Origin: Hyphomicrobiales bacterium
Lineage (GTDB): Bacteria > Pseudomonadota > Alphaproteobacteria > Rhizobiales > Devosiaceae
Length of the DNA: 49,761 nucleotides
Reading direction: 5' to 3'
Assembly: GCA_900470445.1 (NCBI GenBank)
Contig: UCAU01000029.1
Span: forward strand, 1 to 49,761
Below, piece by piece: positions 35,817 through 42,893 of this stretch (positions are counted from its first letter, which is position 1; each line of letters starts with the position of its first letter). The notes below the pieces were generated by a model. The model saw only the letters and a list, made by a program, of their open reading frames with translations, was not told the origin of the DNA and searched no databases. The translations under genes and the position numbers were made by a program.

Positions 35817-36847
35817 TGGCCAATATCGATACGCAGGGCTTTTCCAATGTGCGCCGCACGCGCTTCTGGCAGAAGGGGTTTCTCGCCAGCCAATCAGCCT
35901 ATGTGCTGGGCGCGCTGGTCGTCATCATCGTGGTGATGAGCCTGCTCTCGCCCAATTTCCTGACCGCGGGCAATATTTCCAATATCACGCGCAATTTCTC
36001 GTTCATCGCCATCGCCACTTTGGGTATCACCCTGGTCATCATCACCGGGGGGATCGATCTTTCGGTCGGTTCCACCATGGCGCTATCGGCCACGGTCACC
36101 TCGCTCATCATGGGGGCGCTGGCGGGGGCGTCCTTTGCCCTCTTTCCCGGTGGCGCGCTGATCCTGGCGCTATTGGGCGGGCTGGGCGTTGCCGCGCTGA
36201 TCGGGCTATTGAACGGCTTTGCCATCGCCAAGCTGAAGCTGAGCGCCTTCGTGACCACGCTGGGCACGCTCTCCATCGTGCGGGGGCTGACCTATGTGGC
36301 CACCTATGGCCGCGGCACGTTTCCAGCGGGGCCGGACAAGGACCTGTTCCTATTGGTCACGGCCGGCAAGCTGTTCAACGTGGTGCCGATCGCCTTCGTC
36401 TATCTCATCATCTGCGCCATCGCCATGTGGCTGGCGCTCACCCATACCGCCTGGGGACGGCATGTCTTTGCCATCGGCAGCAATGAAAGCGCCGGCCGGC
36501 TGACCGGCGTCAATGTCGATCGTGTCAAGATCCAGGTCTATATGCTGTGCGGGCTGGCGGCCGGCTTTAATGGCATCATCATTTCGGGCTGGCTCGGCTC
36601 GGCGCCGGCAAACCTGGCCACCGCCTATGAATTGACCATCATCGCCGCCGCCGTGATCGGGGGCGCCAATTTGGCTGGCGGCGTCGGGGGCGCGGCCGGG
36701 GCCATTATCGGCTGCGTGCTGATCGAGGTGATCCGCAATGGCCTCGTGCTGGCCCGGGTCGATCCATATTGGCAACAGACATTAGTGGGCTGCATCATCG
36801 TGGCGGCCGTGCTGGTGGATCGCCTCCGTTCCATGCGGAACGGCTGA
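35813..36847 (+). CDS. sugar ABC transporter permease, FrcC/RbsC type
   Basis: The 344-residue inner-membrane protein has 9-10 helices. Landmarks of the BPD_transp_2 family are GITLVIITGGIDLSVGS, LNGFAIAKLKLSAFVTTLGTL, AIGSNESAGRLTGVNVDRVK and AAAVIGGANLAGGVGG. The ATG overlaps the ATPase stop. The binding-protein gene follows after 105 bp. Confidence 0.92.
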   Translation: MMANIDTQGFSNVRRTRFWQKGFLASQSAYVLGALVVIIVVMSLLSPNFLTAGNISNITRNFSFIAIATLGITLVIITGGIDLSVGSTMALSATVTSLIMGALAGASFALFPGGALILALLGGLGVAALIGLLNGFAIAKLKLSAFVTTLGTLSIVRGLTYVATYGRGTFPAGPDKDLFLLVTAGKLFNVVPIAFVYLIICAIAMWLALTHTAWGRHVFAIGSNESAGRLTGVNVDRVKIQVYMLCGLAAGFNGIIISGWLGSAPANLATAYELTIIAAAVIGGANLAGGVGGAAGAIIGCVLIEVIRNGLVLARVDPYWQQTLVGCIIVAAVLVDRLRSMRNG

Positions 36848-36891
36848 AATCGCCGTCGCGTGGCGAGGAGGTCGCGCGGCGGTGTAGGGAG

Positions 36892-36939
36892 GCCGGCAGA
36901 ATTCTCTGCCGGCGAAAGTGACCGGATATCCGGTTTTTT
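36892..36939 (+). terminator. double hairpin with T-run in the permease-SBP gap
   Basis: A first hairpin GCCGGCAGA/TCTGCCGGC (36892-36913) is followed by the perfect palindrome ACCGGATATCCGGT (36921-36934), which runs directly into six T. The second unit has intrinsic-terminator form but ends only 13 bp before the SBP start codon. Confidence 0.65.
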
Positions 36940-36952
36940 GGGAGGAACAAAA

Positions 36953-37894
36953 ATGAACAAATCTATTCTAGTGCTCGGCACGATCGCGTCGCTGCTGCTG
37001 GGCGGCACCGCCTTTGCCCAGGACAGCCTGGTTTTCGCGGTGGTTCCCAAGGCGATGAACAACCCGTTCTTCGATCTGGCCCGCGATGGTTGCGAAGCCC
37101 GCGCCAAGGAGCTGGGCAATGTGACCTGCACCTATATCGGGCCGGTGGAACACGAAGCCGCCACCCAGGCGCAGATCATCGAAGACCTGATCACGCAGGG
37201 CGTCGACGGGCTGGCCATCTCGGTGTCGGACATTGCAGCGGCCACCACCGTCATCAACCGCGCCGTGGAAGCGGGCATTCCGGTCATCACCTTTGACAGC
37301 GATGCGCCCGATAGCCAGCGCTCGGCCTATGTGGGCACCGACAACAAGCAGTTCGGCACCGCGCTGGGCGAATTGCTGCTGCAGGTCAAGCCGGATGGTG
37401 GCACCTATGGCATGATTTCGGGGGGTGCCGCGGCGCCCAACCTGGCGCTGCGCGTCGATGGCGTGCGCGAAGCCCTGGCCGGTTCGGCCTGGACCGAAGT
37501 GCCGGGTTCGCCCACCTTCTCCAATGACGACATTGCCCTGGCGGTCCAGCAGATGGGCGATCTCAAGACCGCCAATCCCGATATCGACGCTATCGTGCCG
37601 GTTGGCGGCTGGCCGATGTTCGCCCCCGATGGCTGGAAAAACTTCGTGGATGGCTTCAAGGCCGATGTCGACAGCAAGGCGCTGGCCCTGGTCGTCGCCG
37701 ATACCCTGCCCCAGCAGCTCCAGCTCTTGAGCGAAGGCTATGCGCATGGCCTGGTGGGCCAGCGCCCCTATGAAATGGGCCAGGTCGCCATGGACACGCT
37801 GCTGGCGCTGACCAAGGGCGAGACGGTGGAAGACATCATCTATACGGGCGTTGATGTCGTGACCGCCGAGAACGTGGCCGACTTCCTGAAATAG
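36953..37894 (+). CDS. periplasmic sugar-binding protein, FrcB/RbsB type
   Basis: The 313-residue protein has a signal peptide (cut after Ala22) and the periplasmic-binding-protein type 1 fold: FAVVPKAMNNPFFDLARDGCEARAKELG, LITQGVDGLAISVSD, ITFDSDAPDS-x-RSAYVGTDN and AHGLVGQRPYEMGQ. These residues match the pentose/hexose-binding family. GGGAGGAACAAAAATG gives a strong ribosome site. It is last in the set, the reverse of the usual SBP-first order. Confidence 0.9.
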   Translation: MNKSILVLGTIASLLLGGTAFAQDSLVFAVVPKAMNNPFFDLARDGCEARAKELGNVTCTYIGPVEHEAATQAQIIEDLITQGVDGLAISVSDIAAATTVINRAVEAGIPVITFDSDAPDSQRSAYVGTDNKQFGTALGELLLQVKPDGGTYGMISGGAAAPNLALRVDGVREALAGSAWTEVPGSPTFSNDDIALAVQQMGDLKTANPDIDAIVPVGGWPMFAPDGWKNFVDGFKADVDSKALALVVADTLPQQLQLLSEGYAHGLVGQRPYEMGQVAMDTLLALTKGETVEDIIYTGVDVVTAENVADFLK

Positions 37895-37909
37895 GCACGT
37901 CACGTTCAA

Positions 37910-37945
37910 ATGCGGGCCGCCAGAACCCAGTTCGGCGGCCCGCAT
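37910..37945. terminator. bidirectional terminator between the SBP and CMD genes
   Basis: ATGCGGGCCGCC and GGCGGCCCGCAT form a perfect 12-bp stem with a 12-nt loop between two convergent genes. Confidence 0.7.
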
Positions 37946-37955
37946 GCTGTTTGCG

Positions 37956-38384
37956 CTATCGCGCGCCTGGCACGGCCCCCTGTTGCGGAGCGGGCCGGCG
38001 GGCAAACACTTCCTTGGCGGCGAAAAGCCCGTTGAGCGCGGCCGGAAAGCCGGCATAGACGGCCATCTGCATGATGATCTCGGTGATTTCATCATGCGTC
38101 AGGCCGACATTGAGGCCCGCCTCGATATGCACTTTCAATTGCGGGGCGGCATTGCCCATGGCTGTCAGCGCGGCAATGGTGGCGATTTCGCGCGCCCGCA
38201 GATCAAGCCCGGGACGGCTATAGATATCGCCGAAGGGAAATTCGAGCACATAGCTGGCAAAGTCGGGCGCGATGTCTGCCAGGGACGCCAGGACCTTCTC
38301 CCCGGCTTCGCCATCGATCTCAGCGAGCGCGCGCCGTCCGCGTTCCAGCCGGCTTTCGCCGACGCTGTGGTGGTGTTGCGTCAT
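37956..38384 (-). CDS. carboxymuconolactone decarboxylase-family protein
   Basis: The 142-residue protein of the PcaC/COG0599 group shows LDLRAREIATIAALTAMG and HIEAGLNVGLTHDEITEIIMQMAVYAGFPAALNGL. The CxxC pair of the AhpD peroxidase branch is missing, so a decarboxylase or ligand-isomerising role is more likely than peroxide reduction. It lies in one transcript after a MerR gene and overlaps its end by 65 bp. GAGG lies 10 nt before the ATG. Likely MerR-activated; the inducer is unknown. Confidence 0.87.
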   Translation of the reverse strand: MTQHHHSVGESRLERGRRALAEIDGEAGEKVLASLADIAPDFASYVLEFPFGDIYSRPGLDLRAREIATIAALTAMGNAAPQLKVHIEAGLNVGLTHDEITEIIMQMAVYAGFPAALNGLFAAKEVFARRPAPQQGAVPGAR

Positions 38385-38748
38385 AGTCCTTCATCCTCTG
38401 TTCCGGGCCGGAATATCCGGCAATCTTGGTGTCGAGGGCGAGAAGCGAGGCCTGAAGTTCGGCCAGATGGGTGCGGACACGCTCGCGGTGCTGTTCCAGC
38501 AATTCGCGGCGCTCCATCTCCGTACTGACGCCGCGTTCCCGCAAGGCTGCATAGCGCAACATCTCCCGGATCGGCATCCCGGTCGTGCGCAGACGGCCAA
38601 GAAATTCGATCCAGATCAGGATTGATGCGTCGTAGCCCCGTTGGCTCGATTGGTCCCGGTCGGCATAGGGCAACAGCCCGATCCGCTCATAATAGCGGAT
38701 AGTATGGGCCGACAACCCCGAACGCCTGGCCAGTTCCCCGATCTTCAT
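38320..38748 (-). CDS. MerR-family transcriptional regulator
   Basis: The 142-residue protein starts with the winged helix KIGELARRSGLSAHTIRYYERIGLLP, followed by a long dimerisation helix (REMLRYAALRERG ... LLEQHRERVRTHLAELQASLLALDTKI). No cysteine metal site is present, so it belongs to the organic-effector or YyaN/AdhR-like branch. ATG 38748 is preferred; GTG 38754 is 2 codons upstream. Its last 65 bp overlap the CMD start in another frame. A MerR-type promoter precedes it. Confidence 0.88.
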   Translation of the reverse strand: MKIGELARRSGLSAHTIRYYERIGLLPYADRDQSSQRGYDASILIWIEFLGRLRTTGMPIREMLRYAALRERGVSTEMERRELLEQHRERVRTHLAELQASLLALDTKIAGYSGPEQRMKDYDATPPQRRRKPAGTRTARAR

Positions 38749-38777
38749 GAGCACCCGTTCTCGTCACGACGCAAAGA

Positions 38778-38808
38778 CAGATACGAGTTAGAGCGCACTC
38801 TAAGTCAA
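38778..38808 (-). promoter_or_regulatory. MerR-type promoter with 19-bp spacer and dyad
   Basis: On the minus strand, -35 TTGACT (38803-38808) and -10 TATCTG (38778-38783) are separated by 19 bp, the over-long spacer diagnostic of MerR-activated promoters. The spacer holds a dyad (38786-38805, AGTTAGAG/CTCTAAGT with one mismatch). The merR gene therefore appears to activate its own operon with the CMD gene. Confidence 0.85.
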
Positions 38809-39185
38809 GGGGCATTTCGTGTCAGTGGTGGGCGCGCCACGAGCCGTATGCCGAAATTGTTTGTAGAACGCCGGCATGCGGGCCGCCGATCCCTTTGCGG
38901 CGCTGGACGGCGGCAGCGAGCACTGACCCGTGCTATCGCCCACCTGCCGGCGAGGTTGACGTGATCAATCTGAGCCTTGCTGGCTCTGATACGCGGCAAC
39001 AGCCGGGGTGTCCATCAAAGGGGCGCGATAACAACTTTGGGCTTGACTAATATCCCGGCACGGCATCGCCCAACCGGCTGGGGGCCCAACGCGCAGCTTT
39101 GGGCGCAATCCCCGTCAGCTTGCATGCTACGCCCCAAATCCCCGAACCTCCGCTGCCACCATCACACGGCCCTGCAGACTTCATA

Positions 39186-39239
<54 letters not shown>

Positions 39240-39482
39240 ATCCGTGCGGCGGGGCGGACACCCCGGCTGAACGGGGTGCAAACTAGCTAAAGAGTGGGAG
39301 CCGCGCAACGGGGGTGAGCAAGAAATCCGGTACCATTCGGCATTGCCGACTTTCGGCGGGCTGGTCCGCCGTTCGCGCCCACGCCCCTCCCCCGATTTCG
39401 CCATCAAGCCGCCCTGATTTGTCCTTATCGCGCTAGGGGCCTGGATGGCTGTGCGGGTGGTTTTGCCCGTTGCGCCGGGTTT

Positions 39483-39507
39483 ATGGTTAAAATCGTAACC
39501 ATTTTTT
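39483..39507 (+). terminator. orphan intrinsic terminator-like hairpin
   Basis: ATGGTTA-AAATCG-TAACCAT forms a 7-bp stem with a 6-nt loop and merges into six T. No plus-strand gene ends within 700 bp upstream. It lies 51 bp before the lytic transglycosylase start. Confidence 0.6.
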
Positions 39508-39557
39508 CAGGCCGGCACTCTATCGCGCCTCCTATGGAAACGGTCTAGGATGACCTT

Positions 39558-40115
39558 ATGGCAGATGCACAGATGTTTGGGATGAAGGCGATCGGCGCGG
39601 CGGCCATGCTGGCGCTTGTGGTTTCGGGCTGCTCGATGGGGTCGCTCAAGCCTGCCCCCGGCCCGGCGACTGCGGCCATTGCGGCGCTGGCGCCCACGCA
39701 GGCGGGCCATGTGCCCAAGGCCGATGCCGTGCCAATGGCGCCTCAGGCGCTGGGCTATGCGGCGAGCGGGAGCCTCGATGGGCTGATCGCGCATTATTCC
39801 CAGCAATATAGCGTGCCCGAGGCCCTGGTGCGCCGGGTGATCGTGCGCGAAAGCAATTACAATCCGGCGGCGCGCAATGGACCCTATTATGGGCTGATGC
39901 AGATTTCCCACGCCACCGCCAGCGGCATGGGTTATCGCGGCTCGCCCGGCGGGCTGCTCGATGCCGAGACCAATCTGCGCTATGCGGTGCGCTATCTGGC
40001 CGGTGCCTATGTCACGGCGCGCGGCAATCATGACCAGGCCGTGCGGTTCTATGCCGGTGGCTATTATTACGATGCCAAGCGGGCGGGGCTGTTGGCGCAG
40101 TCCGGGCTGCGCTGA
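39558..40115 (+). CDS. lytic transglycosylase (SLT domain) lipoprotein
   Basis: The 185-residue precursor has a lipoprotein signal with lipobox VSGC (Cys25) and an Ala/Pro-rich linker. The compact SLT domain shows catalytic Glu in VIVRESNYNPAA, GPYYGLMQISHATA, the family's NLRYAVRYLAGAY and the FYAGGYYY end. It cleaves peptidoglycan with anhydro-muropeptide formation from the inner face of the outer membrane or the periplasm. The chosen ATG has AGGAT upstream; an ATG eight codons later (39582) also keeps the signal. Confidence 0.88.
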   Translation: MADAQMFGMKAIGAAAMLALVVSGCSMGSLKPAPGPATAAIAALAPTQAGHVPKADAVPMAPQALGYAASGSLDGLIAHYSQQYSVPEALVRRVIVRESNYNPAARNGPYYGLMQISHATASGMGYRGSPGGLLDAETNLRYAVRYLAGAYVTARGNHDQAVRFYAGGYYYDAKRAGLLAQSGLR

Positions 40116-40125
40116 TCCGTCTCAT

Positions 40126-40237
40126 ACCACCGGGTCATTCCGGCGCAGGCCGGAATCCATTCTAACGAACGACAGATGCGGTGTGCCTGGCCTTCAGCAT
40201 GGATTCCGGCCTGCGCCGGAATGACATTGTGGGTGGG
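40126..40237. repeat. dispersed inverted-repeat element, copy 2 (REP/MITE-like)
   Basis: Perfect 27-bp arms (40134-40160 and 40199-40225) flank a 38-nt centre. The ends are identical to copy 1 at 3475-3573 (16 bp left, 20 bp right), but the inner stem sequence differs while remaining fully paired. It lies between the convergent transglycosylase and kinase genes. Confidence 0.85.
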
Positions 40238-40273
40238 GTAGTTTCGAGCAGACACCGCCATGCCGCATGTCCA

Positions 40274-42613
40274 TCACTCCCGTTGCGCCAATAGCCGCGC
40301 GATCTGCGTCGCCAGGTCGGTCTGCTGATAAGGCTTGGCAAGCCGCGGCAGATCGGTGCTGGTGCCGCTGGGCAGGTCGGCATAGCCGGTGGCGAGCAGG
40401 ATCGGCAGGTCGGGGCGCAATTCCCGCGCCTTGCCGGCCAGCTCCACCCCGGTCATGCCAGGCATGGCATAATCGGTGATCAGCATATCCACCTGTTGGC
40501 CGCTGCCCAGGATTTCGAGCGCCTGCTTGCCCGAATAGGCTTCGAGCGCGGTATGGCCGAGGTCCTCCACCATATCGACGGTGTTCATGTTGATCAGCGC
40601 ATCGTCATCGACCACCAGAATGGTGGAGGCGGGGGCATCGGTGCGTTCGGGCGGCATTTCGCTGACCTCCGTGACGGGTGAGGTGGAAACCGGCAGCCAG
40701 AGTTCGGCAGTGGTGCCTTCGCCGGGTGCCGAGATCAATTTGAGGGCGCCATCCAGCTGCACGGCCAGGCCATGCACCATGGAGAGGCCCAGCCCCGTCC
40801 CCTTACCCAATTCCTTGGTCGAAAAAAACGGCTCGATGGCGCTTTTGAGCGTTTCGGCATCCATGCCCGCACCGGTATCTGCCACGCCCAGGCGCAGGAA
40901 GGGGCCGCTCAGGCCCAGCCGGCTATCGCTGCCATCCATCTGGTTGAGCGAAATGGTCAATTCGCCGCCCTCGGGCATGGCGTCGCGCGCATTGACCGCC
41001 AGGTTCAAAATCGCCAGTTCGAGCTGGTTGGGATCGACCCGGGCCGGCGGCAGGTCGGGCGCCAGGTCATAGCGGATGGTGACGATGGTGCCCAGCGAGC
41101 GCTCCATCAGGCCGCGCATGCCCTCGAGCAATTGGGCCAGGTCCGTCGGCTCGGGCGTCAGTTCCTGCCGGCGAGCGAAAGCCAGCAGCCGCGCCGTCAG
41201 CGAGGCACCGCGCTGGGCGCCCTGGAGGGCGCCGTCGATGAAGCGGCGAATCTGCGGATCGTCAGGCAGGCGCTTGCGCAGCAATTCCAGATTGCCCTGC
41301 ACGGCGGCCAACAGATTGTTGAAATCATGCGCCACCCCGCCGGTCAGCTGGCCGATAGTTTCCATCTTCTGGGCATGGCGCAATTGCTCTTCGGCGCGGT
41401 GGCGGTCGGTAATGTCGCGGAAAAACGCTGCCCCGCCCACGATCTGCCCATCGCCGCCGCGCAGCGGAGCATGCTGGCTTTCCAGCATCACCTGGCCGGC
41501 GGCAAGGGTGGTCAATTCGATTTCCTCGATCGGGCCGGAGACGCCGGCAAGCGCGTCGCGCAGCCGCGGCTCGATAATGTCGCCCTGTTCGCGGCTGAAC
41601 ACATCGGTCAGCGGTCGGCCCAGCACGGCGGGCGAAGGCAGCCCGAAAATCCGTTCCATCACCGGGTTCCAGATGGTGACCCGGAAATCGCTGTCATAGG
41701 CGACAATGCCGGCCGGCACGCTGGTGAGCAGCAGGCCCGACAGCGCCCGCTCGCCCCGCAGGGCCTGTTGCGTACGCTCGCGCTCGGTGGCCAGAGCCAG
41801 CATCAGCTTTTCGCGCTCCGCCTCGGCATTGCGGCGGGCGGTAATGTCGGAGACGACGCCCACCAGGGTCTCGGGCCGCCCATAGCGGTCGGGCAGCACC
41901 CGGGCGCGGGAATCCAGCCAATGCTCCTGGCCATTGGGCCAGATCACCCGATATTCGATGACCAGATCGGCCCCGGTGCTGACCGAATCGTGCAGCGCCC
42001 GCTGCACCCGCTGGGCGTCGGGCGGGGCAATAGCGGCAATCAGATCGGTATAGAGCAGCCTCTCATCGGCGGCCCTGCCATAGCAGGCCTTGAACTGTTC
42101 GGAGCCGTGCAGCACCTGCTCGGTAATGTCGAGCTCCCACGAGCCCATGCGGCCGGCCAGCAGCGCCGTCTGCAGGCTCTGTTCGCCTTCGCGCAGGTCA
42201 TCCAGATAACGGCGCGCTTCATATTGCCGGCGGCGGCCGCGCAGCGCATTGCCCACCACATTGCTCAGCGCCTGAGGATGAAAGGGCCGCTCGAGAAAAA
42301 TCACATTGCCCAGCCGCGTCTCGAGCCCGTTGTCGAGGCCGGCAGGAATGCCCTCGTCGCGGCGGGTCAGCACGATAAAGGGAAAATCGGACCAGGAGGG
42401 TTGGTTGGCCACCCATTCGAACAGCGGCCGCAGATTGTCGCCATGCAGGGTTTCATCGGCCAGCAGGGCCACCCCGGCGCCCTTGTGCAATTGCTCCACC
42501 AGCGGGTCGACATGGGTGAAGGTTTCCGCCGTCCAGCCGGCATTTTCCAGCAATTGGCTGGTCTGGGCGCCGTCACCATCCGCCAGGATCAATGCCCGTT
42601 CCGAACTGATCAC
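40274..42613 (-). CDS. hybrid sensor histidine kinase with PAS domains and C-terminal receiver
   Basis: The 779-residue protein begins with a response-regulator-like region (SSERALILADGD ... GNVIFLERPFHPQAL, residues 1-125). Two PAS domains follow (about 150-260 and 295-405). HisKA has the phospho-acceptor His429 in GGVAHDFNNLL, HATPase has NLAVNARDA, DTGAGM and GTGLGLSM, and the receiver has phospho-acceptor Asp714 (LITDYAMPG). There are no membrane helices, so it senses a cytosolic cue, possibly redox or light through PAS. GTG 42613 is chosen for GGAGGG 9 nt upstream; ATG 42742 is an alternative. The output partner is not in the window. Confidence 0.87.
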   Translation of the reverse strand: MISSERALILADGDGAQTSQLLENAGWTAETFTHVDPLVEQLHKGAGVALLADETLHGDNLRPLFEWVANQPSWSDFPFIVLTRRDEGIPAGLDNGLETRLGNVIFLERPFHPQALSNVVGNALRGRRRQYEARRYLDDLREGEQSLQTALLAGRMGSWELDITEQVLHGSEQFKACYGRAADERLLYTDLIAAIAPPDAQRVQRALHDSVSTGADLVIEYRVIWPNGQEHWLDSRARVLPDRYGRPETLVGVVSDITARRNAEAEREKLMLALATERERTQQALRGERALSGLLLTSVPAGIVAYDSDFRVTIWNPVMERIFGLPSPAVLGRPLTDVFSREQGDIIEPRLRDALAGVSGPIEEIELTTLAAGQVMLESQHAPLRGGDGQIVGGAAFFRDITDRHRAEEQLRHAQKMETIGQLTGGVAHDFNNLLAAVQGNLELLRKRLPDDPQIRRFIDGALQGAQRGASLTARLLAFARRQELTPEPTDLAQLLEGMRGLMERSLGTIVTIRYDLAPDLPPARVDPNQLELAILNLAVNARDAMPEGGELTISLNQMDGSDSRLGLSGPFLRLGVADTGAGMDAETLKSAIEPFFSTKELGKGTGLGLSMVHGLAVQLDGALKLISAPGEGTTAELWLPVSTSPVTEVSEMPPERTDAPASTILVVDDDALINMNTVDMVEDLGHTALEAYSGKQALEILGSGQQVDMLITDYAMPGMTGVELAGKARELRPDLPILLATGYADLPSGTSTDLPRLAKPYQQTDLATQIARLLAQRE

Positions 42614-42893
42614 GCCGATAGGCCCTCCGCGGCGCGGAGCATAGCCGTGGCGCAGCCGCCTCGGGCGGAGCGGCAAAGCCCCGTCGGGTTCTGCAGATGG
42701 CGCGGAATGCGTCGAACCATGTCGCCCAAAAGGCTTGCCCATAATAAAACAGCGGACCACCACAGCGATGATGGCGTAAAGCCAGCCAACGCCACAAGCC
42801 GGTTTTGGTTGCAGGGTTAAATGACCGGCAAGGCTTTTGGGCGGGAACAAACTCCCTTAAAGTCCGCTCGCTTTACGGATCGGGAATCGCTTC

